A DNA stretch of 64,000 bases from Paenibacillus faecis (GTDB lineage Bacteria; Bacillota; Bacilli; Paenibacillales; Paenibacillaceae): assembly GCF_008084145.1 (NCBI RefSeq), contig NZ_VSDO01000001.1, positions 186,001 to 250,000 of the forward strand, given 5' to 3'. A program made the position numbers and the translations under genes. Positions 35,484 through 45,514 of this stretch are shown one piece after another. The number at the start of each line of letters is the position of its first letter. The stretch's first letter is position 1. Under the pieces are notes generated by a model, which was not told the origin of the DNA, made no database searches, and saw nothing but the letters and a program-made list of their open reading frames with translations.

Positions 35484-35708
35484 TTACTTCAGCAGCAGCG
35501 GCAAAAACACAACTTGCCGACCTGGGGCGTAAGCGGGATTCAAATAATCATCCAGTCCGCAGCGCAGAAGCCTTACGATCGTCGCCCGGTTGCCCGGTTC
35601 CATCCGCACCTGCATCAACACGCCGCCAATCTCGATCTCGCTGTACATATCGGCGACCTCTGGCTGTTCCCAATAAGCCTCTTCCGGCAGGATCGTATAA
35701 TGGGTCAT
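35484..35708 (-). CDS. ylzJ: YlzJ-like small protein
   Basis: A 74-residue protein found next to tepA and ftsK/spoIIIE in Bacilli ([13 protein letters not shown] at the N-terminus, [22 protein letters not shown] in the middle). The ATG overlaps the tepA stop by four bases. There is no membrane segment or known motif; function is unknown. Confidence 0.85.
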   Translation of the reverse strand: MTHYTILPEEAYWEQPEVADMYSEIEIGGVLMQVRMEPGNRATIVRLLRCGLDDYLNPAYAPGRQVVFLPLLLK

Positions 35709-36472
35709 TGCGTCATCCCTCCCGTCGTCATCGCGGCCCTGCGCGATTCGATCAGAGCGTTCAACTTGCTTAGCCCTTCACCGATCCCGCCGATGTCATC
35801 GATCAACCCGTATTTGACGGCGTCATTCCCACCGACGGCCGTACCGATATCCCGATTGAGTTCACCGGTTTTAAACATCAATTCTTTAAAGGTTTCTTCC
35901 GGGATTCGCGAGTGGGCGGTCACAAACCGGACGACGCGCTCCTGCATCTTCTCGATATATTCGAAGGTTTGCGGAACCCCGATCACCAGACCGGTCATCC
36001 GGATCGGATGAATCGTCATCGTCGCGCTCTCGGCGATAAAGGAAAAGTCCGAAGCGACCGCGATCGGTACGCCGATGCTATGGCCGCCGCCGATGACAAC
36101 CGTAACCGTCGGTTTGGAGAGGGACGCGATCATCTCCGCAATCGCCAAGCCGGCTTCCACATCGCCTCCGACGGTATTAAGAATGATCAGCAGCCCTTCG
36201 ATCCGCGGATTTTGTTCCGCGGCCACCAATTGAGGGATCAAATGCTCGTATTTGGTCGTTTTATTTTGCGGGGGGAGGACGAGATGACCCTCGATCTGTC
36301 CGATGATCGTCAAGCAATACACATTGGACTCCCCCTGAGTAGGGACGGCCGTTTGACCGAGTTGCTGGATAATGTCGGTTACGGCCGGCGGTCTTTTCTC
36401 TCCATCGGGCTGAACCGGCGGGATTTCATTCTCCTGGTCCCCCGAGGAACCTTTGCCGATCTGTTTATTCAT
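35705..36472 (-). CDS. tepA: ClpP-like translocation-enhancing protein TepA
   Basis: A 255-residue protein of the ClpP/crotonase-like fold. TepA was linked to protein secretion in B. subtilis, and its relatives are also related to SASP-degrading enzymes. The fold core has [17 protein letters not shown] and [15 protein letters not shown], where the Ser occupies the ClpP nucleophile position. The start at 36472 (MNKQIGKG) is preferred although the AAAGGA site is 13 bases away; an upstream ATG at 36523 has no ribosome site. Peptidase activity is not certain. Confidence 0.85.
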   Translation of the reverse strand: MNKQIGKGSSGDQENEIPPVQPDGEKRPPAVTDIIQQLGQTAVPTQGESNVYCLTIIGQIEGHLVLPPQNKTTKYEHLIPQLVAAEQNPRIEGLLIILNTVGGDVEAGLAIAEMIASLSKPTVTVVIGGGHSIGVPIAVASDFSFIAESATMTIHPIRMTGLVIGVPQTFEYIEKMQERVVRFVTAHSRIPEETFKELMFKTGELNRDIGTAVGGNDAVKYGLIDDIGGIGEGLSKLNALIESRRAAMTTGGMTQ

Positions 36473-36633
36473 GAATTCATCACGCTTCCTTTCACCCGCT
36501 TGGGCGGTATCGACTTTTAACATCTATGGTGGCGCTTGTCCCTGAGATTGCTTCCCCTGCCTGTCATGTGCTAGTATGCCGACTATCGGTCCGCCTCTAT
36601 TCTTTCGGGCCACCGATTTCCTGGCGAAAACGC

Positions 36634-36689
36634 AAAAAAGCCCCTTCTCCCGCAAGGAACCGTCCAATATTACCGGCAGGAGAAAGGGC
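36634..36689 (-). terminator. Terminator-like hairpin after rnjB
   Basis: GCCCTTTCTCC pairs with GGAGAAGGGGC (one mismatch), followed by six T on the minus strand, 52 bases past rnjB. tepA may thus rely on read-through or an unseen promoter. Confidence 0.75.
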
Positions 36690-36740
36690 GACTGTGTGCC
36701 CAATTATTCAATTGTATGGCTGGTCTTTAACGGCCGCCCG

Positions 36741-38420
36741 TCACACTTCCATAATAATCGGAAGGATCATCGGTCTGCGGCGCGTCTGTTCGTAAAGGAA
36801 TCGGCCCAGCGAATCCTTCACACTGGTTTTGAGCGAAGCCCATTCATTCACATTTTCGCTCATCAATTTCTCCAAGGTACTGGATACGATTCGGTTCGCC
36901 TCATCCAGCAGTCCCTCGGACTCCCGAACGTATACGAAGCCGCGCGAAATGATATCCGGTCCGGAAACGATACTTCCGTCCTGCTTGCTCAAGGTGACGA
37001 CCACGACCAAAATCCCGTCCTGGGACAGCAACTTCCGGTCGCGGAGTACGATATTCCCGACATCCCCGACCCCGAGTCCGTCGATCAGGACGTTCCCGGC
37101 GGGAACTTTCCCCGCTTTGCGGGCAACTCCACCTTGAATTTCTACGATATCCCCGATGTCCACGAGGAAAATATTGTCCGCTTCCACGCCGACCGATTGG
37201 CCCAGCAACGCGTGCTTGCGCAGCATCCGGTACTCGCCGTGAATCGGAATGAAGTACTTCGGACGCATCAGGTTCAGCATCAGCTTCAGTTCTTCCTGAC
37301 TGCCGTGACCGGATACATGGACGCCGGAGTTGGAACCGCTGTATATGACTTCCGCACCGAGGCGGAACAATTCATCGATCGTACGGCCTACGTATTTCTC
37401 GTTCCCCGGCACCGGCGTTGCCGCAATAATTACGGTATCTCCCGGCAAAATATCCACTTTCCGATGCGTGGAACGCGCCATTCTCGTCAAGGCGGACATC
37501 GGTTCGCCCTGACTGCCCGTACACAGAATAACTACCCGGTCCGCGGCCATTTTGTTGACTTCTTCCGGCTCGATAATAATCCCGTCCGGTACGTTCAAAT
37601 AGCCCAGCTCGGAAGCGATCGTCACGACATTGACCATGCTTCGGCCGATGATGGTTACTTTGCGGCCCGTCGAGAACGCCGCATCAATCACCTGCTGGAT
37701 CCGGTGCACGTTCGAGGCGAACGTGGCGACCACAACGCGCTGTTCCGCTTTACGGAAAATATCGTCAAGCACAAGCCCGACATTTTTCTCCGACGGCGTG
37801 AATCCGGGTTTCTCGGCATTGGTGCTGTCCGAAAGAAGAGCAAGCACGCCTTTCTTCCCGATTTCGCCCATCCGGTGCAAGTCCGCAAATTGATCATTGA
37901 CTGGTGTATGATCGAATTTAAAGTCACCGGTATGAACGACGTTGCCTTCCGGCGTTTCAATACACACGCCAACGGAGTCCGGAATGCTGTGGTTCGTGCG
38001 GAAGAAGGTCGCTTTCATCGTGGAACCCAACTGGATTTCGGAATCCGCGTGGATTAAAATCCGTTTGGTTTCTCCGAGCAGCCCCGCTTCCTTCAGTTTG
38101 TTCTCCACCAAGCCCAAGGTCAGTTTGGTTCCGTAAACCGGAACGTTCAGATTCTTGAGCACATAAGGCAAGCCCCCGATATGGTCCTCGTGACCATGCG
38201 TCAACACGATGCCCCTTACTTTGTCGCGGTTTTCCGTCAAGTAAGTGATATCGGGAATCACGATGTCGATGCCCAGCATGTCCTCTTCCGGAAATTTAAG
38301 TCCCGCATCGATGACCACGATGTCGTTGGCATACTGAACCACATACATGTTCTTCCCGATTTCTGCGACGCCGCCCAGGGCAAAGATCATCAGTTTATCA
38401 TTATTCATTTTTTTGGACAA
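36741..38420 (-). CDS. rnjB: Ribonuclease J (RnjB-type)
   Basis: A 559-residue metallo-beta-lactamase/beta-CASP ribonuclease with endo- and 5'-exonuclease potential. The metal motif HGHEDHIGG is at 75-83, and the beta-CASP region and C-terminal domain are complete. The locus (dapA upstream, tepA downstream) matches B. subtilis ymfA (rnjB) rather than rnjA. The start is TTG at 38420, ten bases after the AGGAGGG site; the next ATG, four codons in, is too far from it. It has its own promoter. Confidence 0.92.
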   Translation of the reverse strand: MSKKMNNDKLMIFALGGVAEIGKNMYVVQYANDIVVIDAGLKFPEEDMLGIDIVIPDITYLTENRDKVRGIVLTHGHEDHIGGLPYVLKNLNVPVYGTKLTLGLVENKLKEAGLLGETKRILIHADSEIQLGSTMKATFFRTNHSIPDSVGVCIETPEGNVVHTGDFKFDHTPVNDQFADLHRMGEIGKKGVLALLSDSTNAEKPGFTPSEKNVGLVLDDIFRKAEQRVVVATFASNVHRIQQVIDAAFSTGRKVTIIGRSMVNVVTIASELGYLNVPDGIIIEPEEVNKMAADRVVILCTGSQGEPMSALTRMARSTHRKVDILPGDTVIIAATPVPGNEKYVGRTIDELFRLGAEVIYSGSNSGVHVSGHGSQEELKLMLNLMRPKYFIPIHGEYRMLRKHALLGQSVGVEADNIFLVDIGDIVEIQGGVARKAGKVPAGNVLIDGLGVGDVGNIVLRDRKLLSQDGILVVVVTLSKQDGSIVSGPDIISRGFVYVRESEGLLDEANRIVSSTLEKLMSENVNEWASLKTSVKDSLGRFLYEQTRRRPMILPIIMEV

Positions 38421-38555
38421 GTGAATCTAACCCTCCTAAATGTTTTGGACGTCGTAATTTTTGTTGTAAATTTGTAAAGGAAAACGCACCGATCAGTGCT
38501 TCTCATCCATTTATATCTTCCAAATAAAATTCACCGCACCCAGTCACTTGAAATC

Positions 38556-38585
38556 ATTATACATGATTAAAATGGCAAAAAACAA
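38556..38585 (-). promoter_or_regulatory. Sigma-A-like promoter of rnjB
   Basis: TTGTTT, 18 bases, TATAAT, about 135 bases before the start, between the dapA terminator and rnjB. Confidence 0.6.
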
Positions 38586-38630
38586 GTGAGCCGCCTACCG
38601 CCTTATATCGTTAACTTTCTCTACAGCGAA

Positions 38631-38662
38631 AAAACCGATGCCTCTTATGGGGCATCGGTTTT
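38631..38662. terminator. Terminator after dapA
   Basis: AAAACCGATGCC pairs with GGCATCGGTTTT around an 8-base loop, with T on both sides, 24 bases past dapA. Confidence 0.9.
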
Positions 38663-38685
38663 TGGAAATGCAGCAAATTATTGGT

Positions 38686-39549
38686 TTATCGCAGCAGTTG
38701 TCTGATGCTTTCGGCCTCTTCTTCACTCGGCGGCACCAGGGGCAAACGGACGGGTCCAACATGCTGCCCCAACTCGTTCAAGGCATATTTTACCGCTACC
38801 GGATTAGGGCACTCGAATAAGCCTTTAAACACCGGCAAAAGCTTCTGGTGAAGCCTTGCCGCGGCATCGACGCGTCCGGCGAGGAACGAATCCAGCATCT
38901 CCTTCATCGCCGGCCCCACGATATGGCTTGCCACGCTGACGACGCCATAAGCGCCGACCGCCATGGCCGGAAGGGCCGCCGAATCGTCTCCGGAATACAC
39001 CTTGAAACCGGCCGGAGCTTCGGCGGCGATTCCCGCCACTTGTTCCAGCGAGGCGCATTCCTTGGTGGCCACCACGTTCGGGATTTGTGCCAACCGCAGG
39101 GTCGTTTCTTTGCTGAGGCTGACGACCGTCCGGCTCGGTACATTGTACAGCATAACCGGAAGCTTGGTCGCGTTGGCGATACTTGCAAAATGCCGATACA
39201 AACCTTCCTGGTTCGGCTTGTTATAGTAAGGGGCTACGATCAGCAGAGCGTCAACCCCCAGCTTTTCAGCTTCCACAGACAAGTGGATGGAATGAGCGGT
39301 ATGGTTGCTTCCCGTCCCTGCGATGATTTTGCAGCGTCCCGCCGCATGCTTGACGGCAAATTCGAACATCTCCAATTTTTCCTCGTCGGTCAAAGTCGGA
39401 GATTCTCCTGTCGTCCCGCAAATCACCAGACTGTCTGACTTCTGTTCTTCGATCAAATAATCCATTAAGCGTCCGGTTTGCTCCCAATCGATTCGTTCCT
39501 CGCTGTCGAAGGGGGTCACCATCGCCGTAATCAATCTTCCGAAATCCAC
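38686..39549 (-). CDS. dapA: 4-Hydroxy-tetrahydrodipicolinate synthase
   Basis: A 287-residue TIM-barrel aldolase condensing pyruvate with aspartate semialdehyde, the branch step to lysine, diaminopimelate and dipicolinate. GTTGESPTL is at 45-53, Tyr135 (LYNVPSRT) and the Schiff-base Lys163 (ATKE) are present. It closes the cluster dpaA-dpaB-asd-dapG-dapA, whose earlier genes make its substrate and whose first genes use its product in spores. Confidence 0.97.
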   Translation of the reverse strand: MDFGRLITAMVTPFDSEERIDWEQTGRLMDYLIEEQKSDSLVICGTTGESPTLTDEEKLEMFEFAVKHAAGRCKIIAGTGSNHTAHSIHLSVEAEKLGVDALLIVAPYYNKPNQEGLYRHFASIANATKLPVMLYNVPSRTVVSLSKETTLRLAQIPNVVATKECASLEQVAGIAAEAPAGFKVYSGDDSAALPAMAVGAYGVVSVASHIVGPAMKEMLDSFLAGRVDAAARLHQKLLPVFKGLFECPNPVAVKYALNELGQHVGPVRLPLVPPSEEEAESIRQLLR

Positions 39550-39595
39550 GCCGTCTCCTCCTTTGGCTCATCTGCATTCACTAGCATTACTCCGA

Positions 39596-40816
39596 CTACT
39601 TGCCCAGCTCAAATTTGGCATGCAGGGCGCGGAGAGCTTGCACCATATCCTCTTTGTTGACCAGCACCCAGATCGTGGTATTGGAATCGGCGGACTGAAG
39701 AATTTGAATATTCTGCTCCGTCAACGCTTCGACAATTCTCGCCATAATCCCAGGCACTCCGTTGATCCCTCCGCCGATGACGGACACTTTGGCGCACCCG
39801 CTTAAAATCTCGGGCTCATACCCTAAACCCTCCAGAACCGAACGCGCTTTAACCGCATCGCTGTCGAATACGGTATAAACTGCGCCCGAAGGGGTCACAT
39901 TAATAAAATCAACGCTGATTGCATTCTCCGCCATCGCTTTAAATACCTTCAGTTGCAGGTTATCCGCAACCTTGCCGGAAGATTCAACCTTGATTTGCGT
40001 CACATTGGCCACATAGGCGATCCCGGTGACATAACGATCGACGATACCGATCTGCACATCCTTAAAGCCTTCGGGATTCGCCACCAGCGTTCCTTCGCTC
40101 TGGGAAAAGGTAGACCGCACCCGGACCGGAATACCGGACTGCATCGCAATCTCCACCGCCCGGGGGTGTATGACCTTGGCGCCTTGGTGGGCCATATTGC
40201 AAATCTCCGCATAGCTGACGTACTCCAGCGGCTTGGCGTCTTCGACAATTCTAGGATCGGCGGTCAGGATACCGTCCACATCGGTATATATATCGACCAT
40301 CTCTGCATGCAGCGCCGCACCCAGCGCTGTCGCCGAGGTATCGCTGCCACCGCGTCCCAGCGTGGTAAAATCGCCGAGCTGGTTCTGTCCCTGGAAACCC
40401 GTAACGATAACGACGTCATAGCGCTCCAGTTCCTCCAGCACGCGCGTCGGCACGATGTCCAGAATTCTGGCGTTTCCGTATTGGCTATCCGTTCGAAACC
40501 CGGCCTGGGCTCCGGTCAGAACGACGGAACTGACCGACACTTTTTGGAGCAGGCTGCATAGCATGGACGCGGAGATGATCTCCCCGCAAGAAAGCAGCAA
40601 ATCTTGTTCCCGAGACGGCAGCGAGCCGCCGCCGGAAGCGATCAAATCAAGCAATGTGTCCGTTGCATACGGGTCTCCCTTCCGGCCCATCGCGGAAACC
40701 ACAACGACAAGCCGGTAACCGTTATCCAGTTCCCGGCGGATATGTGAGATGACCTTCTCTCTCGCTTCCGAAGACGAGAGAGAAGTGCCACCGAATTTCT
40801 GCACTAAAATGCGCAT
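39596..40816 (-). CDS. dapG: Aspartate kinase (DapG type)
   Basis: A 406-residue monofunctional aspartokinase, first step of the aspartate family. KFGGTSLSS at 7-15 is the kinase signature, with GRGGSDTSA near 157; two C-terminal ACT domains (from about 265) give feedback control. By locus and gene neighbours it is the DapG isozyme, diaminopimelate-inhibited in B. subtilis; the ligand is inferred. I see no lysine riboswitch ahead of the cluster, as expected for DapG. Confidence 0.95.
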   Translation of the reverse strand: MRILVQKFGGTSLSSSEAREKVISHIRRELDNGYRLVVVVSAMGRKGDPYATDTLLDLIASGGGSLPSREQDLLLSCGEIISASMLCSLLQKVSVSSVVLTGAQAGFRTDSQYGNARILDIVPTRVLEELERYDVVIVTGFQGQNQLGDFTTLGRGGSDTSATALGAALHAEMVDIYTDVDGILTADPRIVEDAKPLEYVSYAEICNMAHQGAKVIHPRAVEIAMQSGIPVRVRSTFSQSEGTLVANPEGFKDVQIGIVDRYVTGIAYVANVTQIKVESSGKVADNLQLKVFKAMAENAISVDFINVTPSGAVYTVFDSDAVKARSVLEGLGYEPEILSGCAKVSVIGGGINGVPGIMARIVEALTEQNIQILQSADSNTTIWVLVNKEDMVQALRALHAKFELGK

Positions 40817-40865
40817 GGATATTCCTCCAATTTAAGTAAAACAAGCCGAAAGTCCAAATTATGAA

Positions 40866-41903
40866 TTATTCCTTGCCCGCCGCTACAATCTCGGCGATTT
40901 GCACCGCATTCCAGGCAGCTCCTTTAAGCAGGTTATCCGAAACGATCCACAAATTCAGTCCGCGAGGATGGTCCAGGTCCCGGCGCAGCCGCCCGACGAA
41001 AACATCCGGTTTGCCGGCCGCTTCCGTTGCGAGCGGGTAGCTTTGCGAAGCCGGGTCGTCGACCAAGGTAACGCCCGGTGCATCGGAAAGTAGGCCGCGT
41101 ACTTCCTCAAGGTCGTAATCGTTCTTCAACTCGACGTACACCGACTCCGAATGGCCGTAAACGACCGGAATACGTACGCAAGTAGCGGTAACTTGGATGG
41201 AATCGTCGCCAAAGATTTTTTTGGTTTCGCGAACCATCTTCATTTCTTCCAGCGTATAACCGTTGTCCTGGAATTTATCGATTTGAGGTACGGCGTTAAA
41301 AGCGATTTGATGCTTCACCGGCAGCGATGAAACCGGCAGAATATCCGGCTTGACTTCGTTGCCCTCCAGCACTTCCTTGCTCTGACGCAGCATTTCGTCG
41401 ATCGCTTTGGCGCCCGCACCGGATACCGCTTGGTATGTTGAAACGATAATCCGAGAAACGCCGTAACGGTCGTGTAACGGTTTAAGAGCCGTCACCATTT
41501 GAATGGTCGAACAGTTCGGATTGGCGATAATCCCTTGATGTTGACCGATCATATGCTCGTTTACTTCCGGCACGACAAGCGGAGCCGTTTCCGCCATGCG
41601 GAATGCGTTGGTATTGTCAATCACAACCGCACCGTGGCGAACGGCATGAGGAGCGAGTGCCTTGCTGACGTCGCCGCCCGCGCTGAACAAGGCGATGTCG
41701 ATGCCTGCAAAGCTATCCGGGCCAGCTTCTTCAACGGTAATTTCCTGTCCCTTAAAACGAAGAATGGTACCTGCGGAACGGGCCGAAGACAACAGCTTCA
41801 GCTTTTCGACCGGAAAGTCCCTTTTCTCCAATAATCCGATGATTTGTTCCCCCACAGCTCCCGTTGCTCCGACAACGGCGACATTAAACTTCCTTCTGCT
41901 CAT
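40866..41903 (-). CDS. asd: Aspartate-semialdehyde dehydrogenase
   Basis: A 345-residue NADPH enzyme reducing aspartyl phosphate. The nucleotide motif VGATGAVGEQ is at 11-20, and the catalytic Cys131 lies in NPNCSTIQ; a downstream His completes the site. GGGGAG precedes the ATG. It stands between dpaB and dapG. Confidence 0.97.
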   Translation of the reverse strand: MSRRKFNVAVVGATGAVGEQIIGLLEKRDFPVEKLKLLSSARSAGTILRFKGQEITVEEAGPDSFAGIDIALFSAGGDVSKALAPHAVRHGAVVIDNTNAFRMAETAPLVVPEVNEHMIGQHQGIIANPNCSTIQMVTALKPLHDRYGVSRIIVSTYQAVSGAGAKAIDEMLRQSKEVLEGNEVKPDILPVSSLPVKHQIAFNAVPQIDKFQDNGYTLEEMKMVRETKKIFGDDSIQVTATCVRIPVVYGHSESVYVELKNDYDLEEVRGLLSDAPGVTLVDDPASQSYPLATEAAGKPDVFVGRLRRDLDHPRGLNLWIVSDNLLKGAAWNAVQIAEIVAAGKE

Positions 41904-41974
41904 CTGGCACGTCTCCCCTTCTCTAACATAACGATTTATAGTAAATGAAATAAATCTCTTGGTATGATGATTGC

Positions 41975-42568
41975 CTAATCCCGGAAACGCTCGATAATGA
42001 CCGGTTGCAACTGCTTTCCTTCAAGCGCGGCGTAGCAGGTTTCCGGAACCAACTCCATTCGGGCCACCAGCGAATTCGGTTTGTTGACCGGATTGTCCTG
42101 TCCGAACGGTACGAAATAAATGTTCTTGGCCACGATCAATTTGGCGATATTCGCCATATTAAATCCCAAACCGTCATTCGTCGACACGGCCAATACGACC
42201 GGACGTCCATTGCGGAGCGTCGCCTTCGCGGCCATCAGTACCGGACTGTCGGTCACGGCATTGGCCAGCTTACTGGTTGTCGTTCCGGTGCAGGGAGCGA
42301 TGGCCAGCACATCCAGCAGTTTCTTCGGCCCCAAAGGTTCGGCGTCGACAATTGATGAAATGATATCATTCCCTGTTATATCTTTCAACTGTTTCTGCCA
42401 GTCTTCAGCCTGGCCAAAACGGGTGTCGGTCATCTTCACGGATTGTGAAATAATCGGTACCACATTGGCTCCGCCGTCCACGAAGCGCTGTACTTGCGGC
42501 ATAACCTCTTCCAAAGTGCAATGCGATCCCGTCACGGCATAGCCTACAGTTATCCCTTGCCAGTTCAT
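41975..42568 (-). CDS. dpaB: Dipicolinate synthase subunit B
   Basis: A 197-residue flavoprotein-like subunit (SpoVFB) that with DpaA makes dipicolinate from dihydrodipicolinate in the mother cell. It shows GYAVTGSHCTLEEVMPQV near the N-terminus and APCTGTTTSKLANAVTDSP in the middle, as in the family. Its start overlaps the dpaA stop by four bases. Confidence 0.95.
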   Translation of the reverse strand: MNWQGITVGYAVTGSHCTLEEVMPQVQRFVDGGANVVPIISQSVKMTDTRFGQAEDWQKQLKDITGNDIISSIVDAEPLGPKKLLDVLAIAPCTGTTTSKLANAVTDSPVLMAAKATLRNGRPVVLAVSTNDGLGFNMANIAKLIVAKNIYFVPFGQDNPVNKPNSLVARMELVPETCYAALEGKQLQPVIIERFRD

Positions 42569-43464
42569 CCTTCATCCCCCCGTAATTGAAACTCTTCCAG
42601 AATCGACTGACTTAGCGCATTCGCCATGATGATACCAGCCGTCTTGGGAGCGACGATTCCGGGCAGACCGGGAGCAAGCAGCGCTTTAATCCCGCGCTTC
42701 TCGGCAAAACGGAAATCCGTTCCGCCGGGAGCCGAGGCAAGGTCAATGATCACGGTATGCCGAGGCAATTTAGAGATCATTTGCGCTGTGACTATCATAG
42801 TCGGAATCGTATTAAAAATCAAGTCGATTTCGCTGGTGTAAGCGGTCAAATCCGTTGCTACGAAAGGCTTCCAGCCCATTTGAACCGCCCTCGCCGCGTC
42901 GGCTTTCCGGCGCAGGCCCACCTTCACGCTCGCTCCCAACCCCTGAAGAGTCCTTGCTAAAGTAAACCCCGTCCGTCCCATCCCCAGCACAACGCAATTT
43001 GAACCGTGAATCGTCGTGTCCGTATGTTGAATCGCCATCATCACCGCGCCCTCGGCGGTGGGAATGGAATTGTAAATGGCCACATCGTCCCGCTCCAAAA
43101 GCTCGATGATCCGAAAGCCGCATTCGGCCCCGATTTGTTTTAAATAAGCTTTGGCCATTCCCGTGTACACCGGTGTTCCCGGACGCAGTACGGAGAACAG
43201 CTCTTTTTCCAGTACCAGCTCTTTACTCGAAAACGGCGCGCCGATAACTCCCTGGTCGTTGCAGCCCACCACCGGCAGGACCACAACATCCGCTTCCTTG
43301 AGCAGATCGGGGGTTAAATTTTCATTCGTCACGCCCTCGGGCGGTTGCTCCAGCTTATCAAAACCGACGACCCGGACCGACGCATCCAGTTCCAAGCACT
43401 TATGAATCACTTCCACCTGGCGGGCATCACCGCCCAGAAAGACGATTGTTAGACCGGTCAGCAT
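42565..43464 (-). CDS. dpaA: Dipicolinate synthase subunit A
   Basis: A 299-residue SpoVFA with a C-terminal NAD(P)-binding domain (VLGMGRTGFTLARTL). Dipicolinate chelated with calcium fills the spore core and is needed for heat resistance. The start at 43464 (MLTGLTIVFLGGD) matches the family N-terminus, with AAGGAG eleven bases upstream; a TTG one codon before is the alternative. First gene of the cluster, with a possible sigma-K promoter. Confidence 0.95.
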   Translation of the reverse strand: MLTGLTIVFLGGDARQVEVIHKCLELDASVRVVGFDKLEQPPEGVTNENLTPDLLKEADVVVLPVVGCNDQGVIGAPFSSKELVLEKELFSVLRPGTPVYTGMAKAYLKQIGAECGFRIIELLERDDVAIYNSIPTAEGAVMMAIQHTDTTIHGSNCVVLGMGRTGFTLARTLQGLGASVKVGLRRKADAARAVQMGWKPFVATDLTAYTSEIDLIFNTIPTMIVTAQMISKLPRHTVIIDLASAPGGTDFRFAEKRGIKALLAPGLPGIVAPKTAGIIMANALSQSILEEFQLRGDEG

Positions 43465-43501
43465 CAAGATCGGCACTCCTTCCAGGCAATACAGTATAGA
43501 C

Positions 43502-43529
43502 CATCCTATGCAGGAGAAGGGCGGGTGGT
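43502..43529 (-). promoter_or_regulatory. Possible sigma-K promoter of dpaA
   Basis: AC, 17 bases, CATAGGATG; the sigma-K consensus is mACm and CATAnnnTA, so only the last base differs. It lies 38 bases before the start. B. subtilis spoVF is sigma-K-controlled. Confidence 0.4.
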
Positions 43530-43668
43530 GAAACGTCAGTGTAATTTTTCATTGTCTGTCCATGGTATGATTTGTAAAAAGAGGGGGTTTCGGGATGAGG
43601 GGAACGATATCGCCACTGGCCGCGACGCCCAGTTGGACAAACTTCGCGAAATCATAACTAATAACAAA

Positions 43669-43694
43669 AAGACCTCGCATTAAAGCGAGGTCTT
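43669..43694. terminator. Terminator after dut
   Basis: AAGACCTCGC pairs perfectly with GCGAGGTCTT around six bases, flanked by A on one side and T on the other, 14 bases from the dut stop. Confidence 0.85.
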
Positions 43695-43707
43695 CTTCAA
43701 ATGCGGT

Positions 43708-44157
43708 TTAACGGGTTCCGGTATGTCCAAAGCCGCCCGCTCCGCGAACGGTTTCCGAAAGCGCGTCCACGCGGATCAGGTTGACTTCCGGCACGATTTG
43801 AAACACCATTTGCGCAATCCGTTCGTTCCGCTTGATCGCAAACGGCTCTTCCCCCAAGTTGATCAACAGAACCTTAATCTCCCCGCGGTAATCGGCGTCG
43901 ATCGTTCCCGGCGTGTTCAAGCAAGTGATGCCATGCTTGTAAGCCAGGCCGCTTCTCGGGCGGATTTGCGCTTCCAACCCGCCCGGCATCGCGATGGCGA
44001 TCCCGGTCGGCACTAGCGTGCGCTGACCGGGTTGCAGCACGACCTCCTCCGTTACGGCGGCGTAAAGATCAAAACCGGAGGCGAGCTCCGACATTTTACG
44101 CGGCAGCTCGATATCCTCGTTTCCCGGGATTACGTTCAATTGTACGTCATATAACAA
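43708..44157 (-). CDS. dut: dUTP diphosphatase
   Basis: A 149-residue trimeric dUTPase that removes dUTP and supplies dUMP. The five motifs are present: [46 protein letters not shown] and the C-terminal GAGGFGHTG. The TTG at 44157 is preferred because AAGGAG is eight bases away; an ATG at 44163 is only two bases from it. It overlaps the end of mlpA by 11 bases. Confidence 0.93.
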   Translation of the reverse strand: MLYDVQLNVIPGNEDIELPRKMSELASGFDLYAAVTEEVVLQPGQRTLVPTGIAIAMPGGLEAQIRPRSGLAYKHGITCLNTPGTIDADYRGEIKVLLINLGEEPFAIKRNERIAQMVFQIVPEVNLIRVDALSETVRGAGGFGHTGTR

Positions 44158-45400
44158 GTTCATCTCTCCTTATATCCGACAGGACGCGGTCGGAAGCCCC
44201 CACCATGGCAAGCGCGTAAGGATGCGCAAACATGGTTTTGATGACTTCATTGACATCTTCCATCGAAACGGCTTCGATCCGGTCGATCATTTCATCAAGG
44301 GTGTAATGCCGCCCGAGCATCAGTTCATTTTTACCCAGACGGTTCATCCGGCTCCCCGTGCTCTCCAGGCTCAAGATCAAGCTTCCCTTCAATTGCTCCT
44401 TGCCTTTGCGCAGCTCGCTTTCGGTCAAACCATGCTTGGCCACGTCATGTAAAATTTCCTTGGTCAAGTCGAGCACTTCCCTGGTTTGCTTCGGCGCCGT
44501 ACCGGCATAAACCGTAAAAAGCCCGCTATCCGCATGGGAGCTGTGGTAGGAATAGACCGAATAAGCCAGCCCCCGCTTTTCGCGGATTTCCTGGAACAGC
44601 CGGGAGCTCATGCCTCCTCCGAGCGCATTGTTCAACAGCACCATGGCATATTGATTGCGGTCCCCGATCGGCAAGCCCGGGAACGAAAGGCAGATATGGT
44701 TTTGCTCCGTCTTTTTCCGGTAAAACTTCAGTTCGCCCAAAAAGTCGGGCTTCACCAACGTATCGCTCTGCCCCCGATTGTCGAAATCGCCAAAATAGCG
44801 TTCGAGCAGGTCGATGATGCCGTCGTCGATATTGCCGGCAACCGCAATGACGGTATTCTCGATGGTGTATTTCTCTTTCATATACGCCCGAAGATGGCCG
44901 GGTTCCATCTGACGCAACTTCTCTTCCGTCCCCAAGATCGGCAACGCAAGCGGATGGCTGCCGTACGCCGCTTCGGCGAGCAGATCATGAACCATATCGT
45001 CCGGGGTATCCTCATACATCGAAATTTCTTCGACAATCACGTTCTTTTCTTTACGCAATTCTTCCTCGTCAAAGAGCGAACGAAAAAACATATCGGCCAA
45101 TACATCCACCGCGATCGGCAGATGTTCGTCCAGCACTTTGGCGTAATAACACGTGTATTCTTTGGATGTAAAGGCGTTCACGTTGCCGCCGATCGCATCG
45201 AATTGTTCCGCGATATCCTTGGCGCTGTAACGTTCCGTCCCCTTGAACAGCATGTGCTCGATAAAATGCGAAATGCCCCCCATTTCGGACGTTTCGTTCC
45301 GCGATCCGGTCTTCACCCAAATGCCGAACGAGACCGAGCGGCAGGTCGGGATTTTTTCCATAACCACCCGAAGGCCGTTTTTCAACTGCGTTTTATTCAC
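44147..45400 (-). CDS. mlpA: M16-family zinc peptidase (YmxG/MlpA)
   Basis: A 417-residue M16 peptidase resembling mitochondrial processing peptidase beta. The zinc motif HFIEH is at 45-49, with a downstream Glu ([14 protein letters not shown] near 122-135). The GTG at 45400 has GGAGG eight bases upstream. It is cytosolic, and is the third M16 gene in the window beside ymfF/ymfH. It sits between ylxY and dut, as in Bacillus; substrate unknown. Confidence 0.92.
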   Translation of the reverse strand: MNKTQLKNGLRVVMEKIPTCRSVSFGIWVKTGSRNETSEMGGISHFIEHMLFKGTERYSAKDIAEQFDAIGGNVNAFTSKEYTCYYAKVLDEHLPIAVDVLADMFFRSLFDEEELRKEKNVIVEEISMYEDTPDDMVHDLLAEAAYGSHPLALPILGTEEKLRQMEPGHLRAYMKEKYTIENTVIAVAGNIDDGIIDLLERYFGDFDNRGQSDTLVKPDFLGELKFYRKKTEQNHICLSFPGLPIGDRNQYAMVLLNNALGGGMSSRLFQEIREKRGLAYSVYSYHSSHADSGLFTVYAGTAPKQTREVLDLTKEILHDVAKHGLTESELRKGKEQLKGSLILSLESTGSRMNRLGKNELMLGRHYTLDEMIDRIEAVSMEDVNEVIKTMFAHPYALAMVGASDRVLSDIRRDELVI

Positions 45401-45514
45401 GTACTGGCCCTCCTAAACGTTTTACGGACACTCTCTCTCGCGTAAAACAAAATTCTGCTTATCTAAGTATAAGCTTTAAATGCAACAATATCCTATCAAA
45501 AAAAAACGCATTGC

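Noticed and set aside
43465..43707. A lysine riboswitch ahead of the dpa-asd-dapG-dapA cluster
   Set aside because: No L-box-like conserved cores; the region is short and holds a sporulation-type promoter.
45480..45514. A terminator after ylxY, suggested by a nine-T run
   Set aside because: The preceding CTCAA/TTGAG stem is only five pairs and is separated from the T run by seven bases.
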